Shown: one piece after another, positions 15,388-24,556 of the stretch | How positions within the stretch are numbered: the first letter of the stretch is position 1 | Layout: every line of letters starts with the position of its first letter | NCBI GenBank assembly: GCA_020848835.1 | Contig: JADLHJ010000054.1 | Location: forward strand, 1 to 64,000 | Length of the DNA: 64,000 nt | Source: Candidatus Hydrogenedentota bacterium | GTDB taxonomy: Bacteria; Hydrogenedentota; Hydrogenedentia; Hydrogenedentales; SLHB01 | Reading direction: 5' to 3' | Program-made: the position numbers and the translations under genes | Notes under the pieces: generated by a model | The model's input: only the letters and a program-made list of their open reading frames with translations | Databases searched by the model: none | Told to the model about the DNA's origin: nothing

Positions 15388-15726
15388 ATGGACGTTCGAC
15401 AGAAGATCCTTGCGGCCGCGTTTGGAATCGCATTGTTGGGGACGATTATCGAACTCGTGCGCCGTCGCAAACTGCGCGTCGAATACTCGTGGCTATGGAT
15501 ATTAGCGGGTGTCGCGATACTAATTGTCGGATTGAACTATCCGTTGCTTGAGTGGATCACGCGGTTGATCGGCGCGGGTTGGACGTCCTCGACGCTTTTC
15601 TTCTTCGGAATCTTTTTTGTGCTGGCGTTGTCGCTGCAATTCAGCGTGAAGATTTCGCGGCTGGAAACGGAAGTGAAGAACCTCGCGCAAGAGCTGGCGC
15701 TGCGGGAACCCAAGATTCCGAAGTAA
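15388..15726 (+). CDS. DUF2304 small membrane protein
   Basis: The 112-residue protein has three hydrophobic segments (about 7-22, 32-50, 64-85) and a short charged C-terminal coil (LETEVKNLAQELALRE). The first segment is followed by RRRKLRVEYSWLWIL, the conserved DUF2304 signature. These proteins are usually encoded next to polyprenyl-phosphate GT2 enzymes and are thought to anchor or assist them. The gene follows the GT2 gene by 11 bp with a clear AGGAG ribosome-binding site. It converges on the anti-sigma-like gene with only 4 bp between stops. Confidence 0.85.
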   Translation: MDVRQKILAAAFGIALLGTIIELVRRRKLRVEYSWLWILAGVAILIVGLNYPLLEWITRLIGAGWTSSTLFFFGIFFVLALSLQFSVKISRLETEVKNLAQELALREPKIPK

Positions 15727-15730
15727 ATCG

Positions 15731-16780
15731 CTAGTTCAAGCCTTTCAGAGCCTTCTCAGCGAGCGCGACAAACACGGGATTCTCGGCGGCGCGCTCGTAG
15801 TGCTGCTTCGCCGACGCTGGATCGCTCAAGGCGTCACGGCACGCGTCGCCCATTTTCATATCGAGCAAAGCGACAGCATTCGGCAAGGTGCACCGTTTGC
15901 GGGCATCCTCATAAGCAGCCAAGGTACCCTGCGGCGTATTAATGTTAGCGCCTGTCTCTTGAGCGATGGCCGCAACCATCTCTTTCGCAATCCGGTTGCC
16001 GAGGGCATATTGCTCGTTACCGTGGAATTTCGCGTAGTCCTCGGCTACCCGCTCTAACGCGGCGAAGGTGTTCGCGCGATCCCGCTTTGCCACGTCCAAC
16101 TCCTGCAACGAAGCAAATTCTACCTTCTTGGCCTCGGTCAAAAGTTCGCGCAATTCCATCGCCTCGGTCATGCGTGCGCCGTCGGTTTCAAGCCAGTCAC
16201 GGTAATCGCCGAATAGCTGATGACAGGCATCGTAGGCGTCGGGATATTGTTTCAACTCAACCAAGCAGTTCAGGGCCAACCATTGCGCCTCACCGGCGTG
16301 GACATCACCCGGTTGATGCGACACCGCGCGGCGCAGAACGTCGTAGGCGCCGGTATAGTCGTATTTCGCCAGGAGGACCTTGGCCTGATCGATGGATTGG
16401 GAAACGAGGGTAACGTCGCCACGGCCTTGCGCGGTCTGTACGGCAGGATACCCGTTTCGGTGCTGGTATACCTTCCACGATACGGCCGACGCACCAGCCA
16501 CCACAGCTACAAGCGTGCAGGCATAGGCGAGACGGAAGCCCCAAGCAGGACTCGAATGCTCGTCCAAGCGACCTCGTACCAGAGGTAAAAGGTCGGGGGT
16601 TTTCGCCAACCCGACATTGGGAATATTACCGGCAAACCGCTTCAGGGAATCGTACTCTGCCGCCAGCCTTGTGTTTGCGCCGATGGCCTCGTCGAGCTCG
16701 CGTTGCTCCGTTTCCGAAAGCGGTTCATAGAGCGAGGCTGCCATCAAGCCTTCGATTCGGCTTTGTTTCCAGTGAAACAT
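15731..16780 (-). CDS. Anti-sigma-factor-like membrane protein with TPR-type outer domain
   Basis: The 349-residue protein has an N-terminal cytoplasmic segment typical of proteins encoded after ECF sigma factors (LSETEQRELDEAIGAN). It lacks the His/Cys zinc motif of classical anti-sigma domains. A single TM (about 83-103) is followed by a long helical region with TPR-like repeats (DYTGAYDVLRRAV, YPDAYDACHQLF). It overlaps the sigma gene by one base (TAATG), so the two are coupled. It probably holds the sigma factor at the membrane and senses an outer signal through the TPR region; this is inference from context and topology. Confidence 0.6.
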   Translation of the reverse strand: MFHWKQSRIEGLMAASLYEPLSETEQRELDEAIGANTRLAAEYDSLKRFAGNIPNVGLAKTPDLLPLVRGRLDEHSSPAWGFRLAYACTLVAVVAGASAVSWKVYQHRNGYPAVQTAQGRGDVTLVSQSIDQAKVLLAKYDYTGAYDVLRRAVSHQPGDVHAGEAQWLALNCLVELKQYPDAYDACHQLFGDYRDWLETDGARMTEAMELRELLTEAKKVEFASLQELDVAKRDRANTFAALERVAEDYAKFHGNEQYALGNRIAKEMVAAIAQETGANINTPQGTLAAYEDARKRCTLPNAVALLDMKMGDACRDALSDPASAKQHYERAAENPVFVALAEKALKGLN

Positions 16781-17460
16781 TACTTTTTCTCGTCCAACTC
16801 TGGTTCCAGTTCCTTCAAATCTCGCAGTTCCTGCTGCAGCTTGCGCAGCGCCCGGAACAGATGCACCTTTACGCTACCTACGCTGCACCCCATCACCTTG
16901 GCGATGTCCGCCAACTGGAGTCCTTCATAGTGCCGCATGGCAAACACGGCCCGTTGGGCCGGTGACAGCATAACCAACGCGCGCTGCACCCGGGCCTCGA
17001 TCTCCTGCGCGCGAACGTCACGCCCGGTACCCCCGGGAGCGGCATGCTCAAGGGTACGCTCGTTGCCTTCAGCGTCAATCGTTTCCAGCGGCTCGGTATG
17101 ACGCCGTTTGCGCCAGCGCACCATGTCGATGGCCTGGTTGGTTGTTAGCCGAAGTAACCACGGCAGGAAACCGCTTACCGGTTGCCATGATTCAATTTTG
17201 CGGTACGCCTTGAGCAGGGCTTCCTGCGCCACGTCCAAGGCATCGTCCCGGTTGCAGGTAATGCGATAGGCAACGGCGTAGACGCGGCCCTGATGTCGAC
17301 GAACTAATTCGTCGAAGGCCCGCCGTTCCCCTCGCTTGAGGGCCTCGGCCAACTCCTCGTCGTCCGCTGCCTCCAAGTCCATTCCCTGCTTCCAGTTCAC
17401 TGGGTCAACGCCTCCGGTGCGGTAAAGGTTAACATGCCCGGTGGCCTCAAAACCGATCAT
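16780..17460 (-). CDS. ECF-type RNA polymerase sigma factor (sigma-70 family)
   Basis: The 226-residue protein contains sigma region 2 (YAVAYRITCNRDDALDVAQEA, with the polymerase-binding helix and the D-x-A-Q-E motif) and region 4 (LSPAQRAVFAMRHYEGLQ, then a helix-turn-helix with GCSVGSVKVHLFRAL). Regions 1.1 and 3 are missing, as in ECF sigmas. The start at 17460 is supported by TAAGG at the right distance. An internal Met at residue 27 would give a shorter, more standard N-terminus. It is transcribed with the downstream membrane protein, its presumed regulator. Confidence 0.92.
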   Translation of the reverse strand: MIGFEATGHVNLYRTGGVDPVNWKQGMDLEAADDEELAEALKRGERRAFDELVRRHQGRVYAVAYRITCNRDDALDVAQEALLKAYRKIESWQPVSGFLPWLLRLTTNQAIDMVRWRKRRHTEPLETIDAEGNERTLEHAAPGGTGRDVRAQEIEARVQRALVMLSPAQRAVFAMRHYEGLQLADIAKVMGCSVGSVKVHLFRALRKLQQELRDLKELEPELDEKK

Positions 17461-17539
17461 ACTTTTGCCTTACTGCGAAATACCCGAAATACGCCGCCGA
17501 CGCAGACTGTTTTTTAGTAAGGTATCGGTTAGCGTACGG

Positions 17540-17545
17540 TATAAT
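17540..17545 (+). promoter_or_regulatory. Consensus -10 box TATAAT upstream of the 104-residue gene
   Basis: A perfect TATAAT on the plus strand lies 148 bp before the ATG at 17694. No good -35 is seen at 17 bp. The leader downstream contains GTGAT-TATT-ATCAC (17606-17619), a short hairpin. This is also the promoter region of the divergent ECF sigma gene. Confidence 0.4.
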
Positions 17546-17693
17546 AAACAAGAGACAAATTTTGCCAATAGTCTGAAAAGAAGGCTGGACATTGGAGGTC
17601 CATTGTGATTATTATCACGAAATCTCGTCGGGGAGGGCGCGGAGGCAACTCTGCGGTGTGGGTCTTCTGTCAAGGGGCCGAGGGTTTATAGCA

Positions 17694-18008
17694 ATGGACT
17701 GTAGACTTTCCCGCGCGGAACAGCAGGCGGTGGAATTGCACCGTATCAAGCTGTGTAGTGCACGCGGGATAGACGTGTGTTTAGAGGACGCGCTGGCTGA
17801 CTGGAACCAATTCCATTCAGTCCGGTGGCGCGAGGACCGGCAGCGGCATTATCTGTCTGAGCAACGCGCAGAGATTGAGCGGCACAAGTGGATTGAGTCT
17901 GAAAAGGCTGGACGTGACTTGGGCCGAGACGCGGTGCTGGACTGGATCACGAAGAACGCTGCCGCTTGGCGGAACTGGTACGAAGCGCGCGAAGAAGCCG
18001 TCCGCTAG
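17694..18008 (+). CDS. Small charged helical protein, unknown function
   Basis: I do not recognise a named family for this 104-residue protein. The ATG at 17694 is chosen because the residues upstream in the longer frame are Arg/Gly-rich and unlike the body. The protein is helical, rich in Trp, Arg and Glu, with EIERHKWIESEKAGRDLGRD followed by AVLDWITKNAAAWRNWYEAR. The second half looks strongly patterned, as if conserved. A GAGGG site lies about 10 bp before the ATG. It lies alone between the divergent sigma gene and the AAA+ gene, after a consensus -10 box. Confidence 0.6.
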   Translation: MDCRLSRAEQQAVELHRIKLCSARGIDVCLEDALADWNQFHSVRWREDRQRHYLSEQRAEIERHKWIESEKAGRDLGRDAVLDWITKNAAAWRNWYEAREEAVR

Positions 18009-18237
18009 TCGTTCTGACCAGACGTCTGCTGTGAATGCGATGCGGAGAATTATTTATACTCCTGCCACGTTTCCCCATTCTTTTCGCGTGCTCGCAAATT
18101 TCTCTCTCATTTTTTTGCTAACCCTTAGTCACAGCGTGTATTACTATGCCCAAGCGGACATGCGCAACATGCGCAAGGTCCAGTGGGGCGTTTAAGCGGA
18201 CAATTGCACCTAGACCAGCGAGGATGCGCCGACACCC

Positions 18238-20625
18238 GTGCAGGTTCCCGTTTCCCAAGAAGTGAACGCCCTTCTCGACGACGCGACATCCATCAGCCTG
18301 CGCCGCGGGCAAATGTACGTGGGTGTCGAACATCTCTTTGAAGCCATTCTGATCAAGTCTGACTTGCTTCCCCTTCCTCTCTTGAACCAGTACGGCGAGC
18401 AATTGCGTGCAGCGTCACACGAGATGACGCGCGAACAATGGAAAGGGCAAATGCCCATCGCCGGGCCGGAAGTGTTCTACACGCCACGCTGTGCAGCCGC
18501 CGCCAACCAGGCCGCGAAGCTGGGGCAGCGCCTGAGCCAAGGCAACGCGGGCGCGGGACATTTATTGCTGGCCATACTGGCCGACGCACTCGCTGCGCCT
18601 AGCCGGGCAATGGATCGGCTGCAAATTCCGCGCGGGGAAATGCTCAAGTTGCTGCGGCACGAACTCATGCACGGGAGCCGCGTAAACCCGCGACCGCTCG
18701 AAACGCAAAAAGTGAGCGCCAAAGCTGCTACCGTAGCGAAACGAGGTGCAGACGCGCGCGATCTGCCTGACCTGCGAATGAACGACGAACCGGATTCGCG
18801 CGCAACGAGCGTGCGCGTCCTGGAATCGCTCACGCGCGATCTCACGCAATCGGCGGCACTCGGTTCACTGGAACCGGCAATTGGCCGCGACCGAGACATT
18901 GTCTCGATTGCGGAAATATTGTCGCGCAAGACAAAAAACAATGTAATCCTTGTTGGCGAGGCCGGCGTGGGTAAGACGCACATCGTAGAAGGACTAGCGC
19001 TGGCGGCGTTCAAAGGCGGCAAGAACGGCGTCTTGGCCGGCTACCGCTTTCTCGAACTGAACATGGCCTCCCTCATGGCAGGCACGCAATACCGCGGCGC
19101 ATTCGAAGAGAAACTATTGGGACTGCTCGAAGAGTTGCGCCGCGAACCCAAGAGCGTGCTGTTTATCGATGAGATCCACTTGATCATGGGAGCAGGTACG
19201 GTCGAAGGCGCGGGGACCGATCTCGCGAACCTGTTGAAGCCAGCGCTCGCGCGCGGCGAATTGCGCTGCGTCGGCGCTACAACTTTGCAGGAGTACCGAA
19301 AGTTCATCGAGAAAGACCCCGCTATCGAGCGGCGTTTCCAAATGCTGCGGATTGACGAATTGTCTGCAGCGGCAACCTGGGAAGTGCTGAGCCATCTGCG
19401 TCCCGGTCTGCAGCGGCACCACGGTGTATATGTCGGCCGCAAGGCAATGCAAGCGTCTATTGCGCTCTCCCAACGTTACATGCCAAATCGGCAACTGCCG
19501 GATAAAGCGATCGACGTGCTGGATCAGGCCTGCGCACGGTATCGCCTGAAATCCGTCGCGGCCAAGAACATGCCGAAAGCCTTCGACAGCGACGCAAATG
19601 CTCCCATCGCCGAGAAGGTCACGCCGCACGACGTGCGCAAGGTAATTAGCCGAATGACGGGAATCCCAATCGAGGAGATCACCCAGGAAGAGCGCGTGCG
19701 CCTGACCGATCTCGAACGCAAATTGCGTAAGCGCATCATCGGGCAGGAAGACGCCGTCGCGCGTACTGTGGCCGCAGTCAAGAAAGCACGTGCGGGGCTC
19801 GCCGATCCGAATCGTCCGGAGGCCGTGATGCTTTTCCTCGGACCGACGGGCGTTGGCAAAACGCAGCTCGCGAAGAGTCTTGCGAACATGCTCTATGGTT
19901 CCGCGAAGCACTTGATCACCTTCGACATGTCGGAATACGTCGAAGAACATTCCGTGTCGCGACTGCTGGGCGCACCACCAGGCTATGTGGGCAGCGAGGA
20001 AGAAGGGCGCTTGTCGCAGGCAGTGCGCAACGCGCCATTTTCAATTCTGCTGTTTGACGAGATCGAAAAAGCGCACCGGCGCATCTTCGACATCTTCCTC
20101 CCCATACTCGACGAAGGCCGAATGAAAGACGCGCGCGGCCGCGACCTGAGTTTCCGCAACTGCATCATCATCTTCACTTCGAACATTGGGGCGGACCATC
20201 TTCATCGCGGCACGGACGTGATTGAGGACGACGATTTGATGAACACCTTGAGGAAACAGTTCCGCCCGGAGTTCATTAATCGTATCGACGAGATCGTGCC
20301 GTTCTATCCCCTGCTGTTTGAAGACATCCGGCACATGCTGAAGATCAATCTCGGCGAAATGAATGAGCGATTGAAAGACAAAGGGTTGCGCTTGCGTGTA
20401 TTCCAGGGCGCTTACGAGCATCTTGCCAAGCAGGGATACAGCGTCGATTTCGGCGCGCGCGAACTGCGGCGTACCGTCGAGCGGCTCGTAATGAACCCGA
20501 TTAGTTCGATGGTGCTCGAGAACCGGTTTACAAAAGGCGATACGATTGAGGTTTTAATAGAGAACGATCAACTCACCTTCCGCAAAGGCGAAACGCTGAT
20601 CGAACGCGGAGTGGCGAACGCATGA
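18238..20625 (+). CDS. ClpA/ClpC-class double AAA+ ATPase, lacking middle domain and ClpP loop
   Basis: The 795-residue protein (GTG start) has two N-terminal Clp repeats (about 1-150). AAA1 has Walker A GEAGVGKTH at about 240 and Walker B VLFIDEIH. AAA2 has Walker A GPTGVGKTQ at about 535 and Walker B ILLFDEIEKAH. Between them is only a short linker with MTGIPIEEITQEE, so the coiled middle domain of ClpB/ClpC is missing, as in ClpA. In AAA2 the stretch after FTSNIGADHL, where ClpA/C carry the IGL/LGF tripeptide that docks ClpP, has no such tripeptide. It may therefore unfold or remodel proteins without ClpP. It overlaps the FHA-like gene by ATGA, implying joint function. Confidence 0.85.
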   Translation: MQVPVSQEVNALLDDATSISLRRGQMYVGVEHLFEAILIKSDLLPLPLLNQYGEQLRAASHEMTREQWKGQMPIAGPEVFYTPRCAAAANQAAKLGQRLSQGNAGAGHLLLAILADALAAPSRAMDRLQIPRGEMLKLLRHELMHGSRVNPRPLETQKVSAKAATVAKRGADARDLPDLRMNDEPDSRATSVRVLESLTRDLTQSAALGSLEPAIGRDRDIVSIAEILSRKTKNNVILVGEAGVGKTHIVEGLALAAFKGGKNGVLAGYRFLELNMASLMAGTQYRGAFEEKLLGLLEELRREPKSVLFIDEIHLIMGAGTVEGAGTDLANLLKPALARGELRCVGATTLQEYRKFIEKDPAIERRFQMLRIDELSAAATWEVLSHLRPGLQRHHGVYVGRKAMQASIALSQRYMPNRQLPDKAIDVLDQACARYRLKSVAAKNMPKAFDSDANAPIAEKVTPHDVRKVISRMTGIPIEEITQEERVRLTDLERKLRKRIIGQEDAVARTVAAVKKARAGLADPNRPEAVMLFLGPTGVGKTQLAKSLANMLYGSAKHLITFDMSEYVEEHSVSRLLGAPPGYVGSEEEGRLSQAVRNAPFSILLFDEIEKAHRRIFDIFLPILDEGRMKDARGRDLSFRNCIIIFTSNIGADHLHRGTDVIEDDDLMNTLRKQFRPEFINRIDEIVPFYPLLFEDIRHMLKINLGEMNERLKDKGLRLRVFQGAYEHLAKQGYSVDFGARELRRTVERLVMNPISSMVLENRFTKGDTIEVLIENDQLTFRKGETLIERGVANA

Positions 20626-21194
20626 GGGCCGCGGGACAAGCCGACTGCTTTGTCGTTGTGAACGGCCCGGAGGACGGCGCGGAGTTTCCCATCGTGCGCG
20701 CGCCATTTCACATCGGCCACGACGGCGGCTGCGCCGTCACGCTGCGCCTAGACAAAGGCATCGAGGACTTCCACGCGCTCGTGTCCGTTGTATCGGATGG
20801 ATACCGCATACGCAAAGCGCGCGACAAAGCGATCTACGTGGACGGCTATCCCGCGGGAACATTGCGCTCGCGCATCGTCCGCGACGGCGGAATGGTGCAG
20901 ATCGGCCAAACGCTCCTGATCCTCGACTGCTCCCCCGACGGTCTCGCGCGCCGTGCGCACGGAATCTCAACCGATAGCGACATTGTGTGGGCAGCCAGCG
21001 AAGGTTTCGCGCATATCGCGAAATTGGTAAAAGGAACGGCACGCTTCGTATTCAACATCGTCCGCCGAATTGTGACGAGTTGGACAGCCATGGTGGCGAT
21101 AGCTTTCCTGCTATACGTTTTTTACGTGCCGTTTCGTTGGCGCGTTCAGTGGGTCCTCCAGTGGGCGTGGCTGCACATCACCAGCCTATTCTAG
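20622..21194 (+). CDS. FHA-domain-like protein with C-terminal membrane segment
   Basis: The 190-residue protein has an N-terminal beta-rich region (about 8-105). FHIGHDGGCAVTL and IEDFHALVSV correspond to the G-R...S-x-x-H core of phosphothreonine-binding FHA domains, and a later G-x-x-V-Q-I-G-Q strand fits. The usual GR is GH and the usual SRxH is EDFH, so phosphopeptide binding may be altered. A hydrophobic helix at about 150-170 anchors the C-terminus. It overlaps the AAA+ gene by ATGA. A role in recruiting that ATPase to the membrane is inference. Confidence 0.65.
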   Translation: MRAAGQADCFVVVNGPEDGAEFPIVRAPFHIGHDGGCAVTLRLDKGIEDFHALVSVVSDGYRIRKARDKAIYVDGYPAGTLRSRIVRDGGMVQIGQTLLILDCSPDGLARRAHGISTDSDIVWAASEGFAHIAKLVKGTARFVFNIVRRIVTSWTAMVAIAFLLYVFYVPFRWRVQWVLQWAWLHITSLF

Positions 21195-21245
21195 ATTTGA
21201 AAGAGGAACTCCACGCTCCCAATCAACGTATTTTTGTTCGTGCCT

Positions 21246-22583
21246 TTAGAGTACCCGCATCGCCAGCATGGTTTGATCGTCGTTGGGGCGCTGGCCCAGC
21301 AAGTGCAATTTCACATGTTCTCGGATCGTATCGATCAAATCGGGTGCGGATGTGTGGCCGTTGAGGATGGCGTTTTGCAGACGTTCTTCGCCGAAGAATT
21401 CGCCGGAGAGCGCTTTTGCTTCGGTGATGCCGTCGGTATAAAGCAGCAGGGAATCGCCGGGGTGCAGTTGTACTTCGGCCTCTTCGTACCACGCGCCGCG
21501 ATCGATACCAAGCGGGAAACTACCGACGGCGTCGAGCCATTTTGCTTCGCCCTGCGAGCGCAGCACCGGGTGGTTATGCCCTGCGCAGGCATAGCGCACC
21601 ACGCGCGTTTCCGGGTTGTAATACATCAAGAACGCCGTAACGAACGAACTGTTGATTGGTTTCGTCGCGATGTGTCTATTGAGATACTCGAGCAATTCGC
21701 CCGGGCCTTGCGCCTTGTGCGCACGCGTGTAGATCAGTGTGGACAGCATAGTAACGACGACCGCGGCAGAGGGCCCGTGGCCGGACGCGTCCGAGATCAG
21801 TATCCCCCACTCGCCGCAATGCCCGGCGCCATCCGGGCAATCTTCCTTCGGGCCAACGGGAAACACGTCATAGTAATCGCCCCCCGCACGATCGAAACTC
21901 TCGTGAACCGCCGCCATTTCCAATCCTGGAATGGGTGGTAACGGCGCGGGCAATAGACCGCGTTGGATGCTCGCGATTTCGTCCACCTCATGGTGGATGT
22001 ACGCGGTCGCTTCCAACAATTCTTTGTTCGCGCGTTTGCTGTTGGACATTCCGCCAAGGAGATTTGCTTCGAGTATTTCCGATTCAACTTCGCGCGTCGG
22101 AAACGCATCGGCCTTCACCCCGAGGAAAATGAGCCAGTTGAGCGCGCGTCCGTTGTCGAACACGGGCGTGGCCATGAGTGACTTGTACGGGGCAAGGATC
22201 TCGCCAAGCACGGCATCGTCCGCAATGCTGATATCGCGCATGACCTTGGGCATTTCATCCGCGAGCAATTCGCCAATAATGCCGCCCGAGACCACCGGCG
22301 CGGTCGCGCCCGCGAATTCAACGTTCGGATAACGGCCTGCGTCAATTCCCTGATGGTGCAACACGCGTATAACGCGATACTGTCCTTCCGGAACACCGCG
22401 GCGCGAAATAGAAATCAGTCCGCGGTCGCCGTAGAGAGTAGCCATCGTCCTTCTGTAACGGGTCACAGACGACACCGGATCGGGATCGGCGCTAATTTCG
22501 CGCAACATATCGATCAGTTCGCGTAAGCGTTTATTCTCGTCTTTGCGTGGGGGCGCCACCTTAGGCTCCTGTCTTCTGTTCAA
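21246..22583 (-). CDS. GAF-SpoIIE (RsbU-type PP2C) serine phosphatase
   Basis: The 445-residue protein has a short coiled N-terminus and a GAF-like sensory domain (about 45-190). The PP2C/SpoIIE catalytic domain has metal-binding motifs GGDYYD, ISDASGHG, LLYTDGITEA and the closing N-D-D-Q-T. Such proteins dephosphorylate anti-sigma antagonists or other phospho-serine partners in response to small-molecule or redox signals. Its C-terminus faces the FHA-like gene 51 bp away. It overlaps the upstream sulfatase gene by 23 bp. FHA and PP2C proteins side by side suggest phospho-signalling, although no kinase gene is seen here. Confidence 0.9.
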   Translation of the reverse strand: MNRRQEPKVAPPRKDENKRLRELIDMLREISADPDPVSSVTRYRRTMATLYGDRGLISISRRGVPEGQYRVIRVLHHQGIDAGRYPNVEFAGATAPVVSGGIIGELLADEMPKVMRDISIADDAVLGEILAPYKSLMATPVFDNGRALNWLIFLGVKADAFPTREVESEILEANLLGGMSNSKRANKELLEATAYIHHEVDEIASIQRGLLPAPLPPIPGLEMAAVHESFDRAGGDYYDVFPVGPKEDCPDGAGHCGEWGILISDASGHGPSAAVVVTMLSTLIYTRAHKAQGPGELLEYLNRHIATKPINSSFVTAFLMYYNPETRVVRYACAGHNHPVLRSQGEAKWLDAVGSFPLGIDRGAWYEEAEVQLHPGDSLLLYTDGITEAKALSGEFFGEERLQNAILNGHTSAPDLIDTIREHVKLHLLGQRPNDDQTMLAMRVL

Positions 22584-23961
22584 AGGGATCGCTCGCGGCA
22601 GTCAACCACGCGCACGTCATTTTCTCGCAAGCGTCGCGCGTCGTCCGCGCATCCGCGGTATCGAACAGATTTTTCATCTGATACGGATCTGCCGAGTTGT
22701 CGAACAATGAGCCTTCGCCTTTATCGGTTACAAAATATGTGTGCTGCTTTGTGCGCACGCCGCGGAACAACGGCGCGGGATGGTTTTCCGCGCCGGACGC
22801 ATTCTTCTTTGCGATGTGCATGATGAACTGCGATTCCGGATCCAGACCGCCGCCGCCGATCACGTGGCCTGAGAAGTCCTGACCTTTACAGGTCGACGGC
22901 GCCTTCACGCCCGCCAGCCCGCATAAGGTCGGTACGACATCGATCGTACCAAACAGGCTGCTCACTTTCTTCTTTGCCGCAATCCGTCCCGGCCAACGCA
23001 CGAAAAATGGGACGCGAATCGATTCTTCGTAGGGCTGCCGCTTCCCTCCCACGCCGTGCGATCCGAACATCGAACCGTGGTCGGATGTATAAACGAGAAT
23101 GGTGTCGTCCTCCATTCCCAACTCTTCGAGCTTTCGCATGACGCGACCGACTTCATCGTCTATCGCACTGATATGCGCATGGTAGCCTTCGTAATAGGGC
23201 CAACCGTTGTTGCTGAAGAATTTCGATTCTTCGGTCACGCCTTCCGGCGCACTACGCCAGTTTGGCCGCTTCGACAGTGAACCCTCGGGGTACAAGGCCT
23301 TCTTTACTTCGGGTGCATCGGTAAAGTTTGAGTGGGGTGGGTTCAAGGATACGTAAAGCGCGAAAGGCTGCGAACGATTCGCATCGATAAATTCAATCGC
23401 CTGGTCGGTCATTAAGGTGGCGTTATATCCCTTGGGCACGACCGGCTTATTGTCTGCGGGATAGTACTCCGAAACGTCGAAATGCTGATTCGTTTTTTCC
23501 CAAATCAGTGAGTGATCGAATCCAAACGGTTCCGCGCGCGTGCCCCGCAAATGCCACTTGCCGATGTATCCGGTGCGCCACCCGGCAGCTTGAAACGCCT
23601 TCCCCACGGTGTTTTCGTTTGGTGAGAGCGGCAAATCGTTATCAACGATGCCAGTCTCATAAGGCCAACGCCCCGTTAACAACATGGCGCGATACGGCGA
23701 GCAAACGGGATAGTTGCTGATACAGTGCGTAAATTCGGCCGATTCCTCGGCGAGACGCGCGAGGTTGGGAGTTTTTAGTTCCGGCAGTTCTGTACACGAC
23801 ATCGAATGCCAGCGGTGCTCGTCGCTGAAAAGATAGATGATGTTGGGCTGCCGTTGAGACTTGCTCGGAGGTTGTGCATTCGCCGAAGCAGTCAGCACAC
23901 CCGTTCCCGCGGCCGCAAGAAAGGACCGCCGAGTCACATCGGTCTTGTTAGGATTCGCCAC
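22561..23961 (-). CDS. Exported sulfatase (formylglycine-dependent arylsulfatase family)
   Basis: The 466-residue protein begins with a TAT-like signal (TRRSFLAAAGTG, then cleavage near ASANAQ). The catalytic signature C-S-P-Y-R at 87-91 followed by LLTGRWPYETG is the C-x-P-x-R site where Cys is oxidised to formylglycine. Metal ligands are seen in YLFSDEHR and VYTSDHGSMFGSHG. It hydrolyses sulfate esters, probably of polysaccharide or choline type; the substrate is unknown. Such sulfatases abound in Planctomycetota and related heterotrophs. Its 3' end overlaps the phosphatase gene by 23 bp on the same strand. Confidence 0.93.
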   Translation of the reverse strand: MANPNKTDVTRRSFLAAAGTGVLTASANAQPPSKSQRQPNIIYLFSDEHRWHSMSCTELPELKTPNLARLAEESAEFTHCISNYPVCSPYRAMLLTGRWPYETGIVDNDLPLSPNENTVGKAFQAAGWRTGYIGKWHLRGTRAEPFGFDHSLIWEKTNQHFDVSEYYPADNKPVVPKGYNATLMTDQAIEFIDANRSQPFALYVSLNPPHSNFTDAPEVKKALYPEGSLSKRPNWRSAPEGVTEESKFFSNNGWPYYEGYHAHISAIDDEVGRVMRKLEELGMEDDTILVYTSDHGSMFGSHGVGGKRQPYEESIRVPFFVRWPGRIAAKKKVSSLFGTIDVVPTLCGLAGVKAPSTCKGQDFSGHVIGGGGLDPESQFIMHIAKKNASGAENHPAPLFRGVRTKQHTYFVTDKGEGSLFDNSADPYQMKNLFDTADARTTRDACEKMTCAWLTAASDPFEQKTGA

Positions 23962-24124
23962 GTCATTACTCCACCGTTAGCCATCACAGGATCAATGCTA
24001 CGGCGCGGCGGCGGCAGCGTCAACCTTGAAGTGACGCACCTTGAAAGCCCGTTGCGCGGGCTGCTACGGTTGGCGCGGCTAGCTGCCAAATTCACTTTAA
24101 AACCAACAGCAAGGAGACTGTGTC

Positions 24125-24553
24125 ATGGCGGGCAAATATGCGGGATTGAGTGCACAGGATATCGATCTGGAAGCGGCGCAGCGCGCGGTCGCGGCGGCAA
24201 TCAAAAAGGCCGAAGAGCTCGGCTGCAAAATGAATATTGCGGTGGTGGACGCCGGTGCGAACCTGAAGGCGTTTGGCCGAATGGAGAATGCGTGGCTGGG
24301 CAGTATCGATATTTCAATCAAGAAGGCGAAGACAGCCCGCTTCTTCGATATGCCGACGGGCGCGATTGGAAACCTGAGTCAGCCCGGCGGCTCGCTCTAC
24401 AACATCGAGCACTCGAACGGCGGATTGATTACTTTCCCGGGCGGTGTGCCACTGCAGAATGCGAACGGCGTCGTGATTGGCGGAATCGGCGTGTCGGGCT
24501 CGACAGTCGAGAACGATCACGCATGCGCAACAGCGGGCGCAGCCGCGCTGTAA
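24125..24553 (+). CDS. GlcG/HbpS (DUF336) family protein
   Basis: The 142-residue product matches the GlcG/HbpS fold: [19 protein letters not shown], the [17 protein letters not shown] strand and turn, and [20 protein letters not shown] near the C-terminus. Some members bind heme (HbpS) or cobalamin-related ligands (PduO C-terminal domain), and others sit in glycolate operons; function here is open. The start has AAGGAG eight bases upstream. It stands alone, converging on the minus-strand membrane protein with 3 bp between stops. Confidence 0.88.
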   Translation: MAGKYAGLSAQDIDLEAAQRAVAAAIKKAEELGCKMNIAVVDAGANLKAFGRMENAWLGSIDISIKKAKTARFFDMPTGAIGNLSQPGGSLYNIEHSNGGLITFPGGVPLQNANGVVIGGIGVSGSTVENDHACATAGAAAL

Positions 24554-24556
24554 GTA

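Noticed and set aside
18238-20625. Type VI secretion ClpV
   Set aside because: No other T6SS genes in the surroundings and no ClpV-type middle domain; only the presence of an FHA neighbour is shared.
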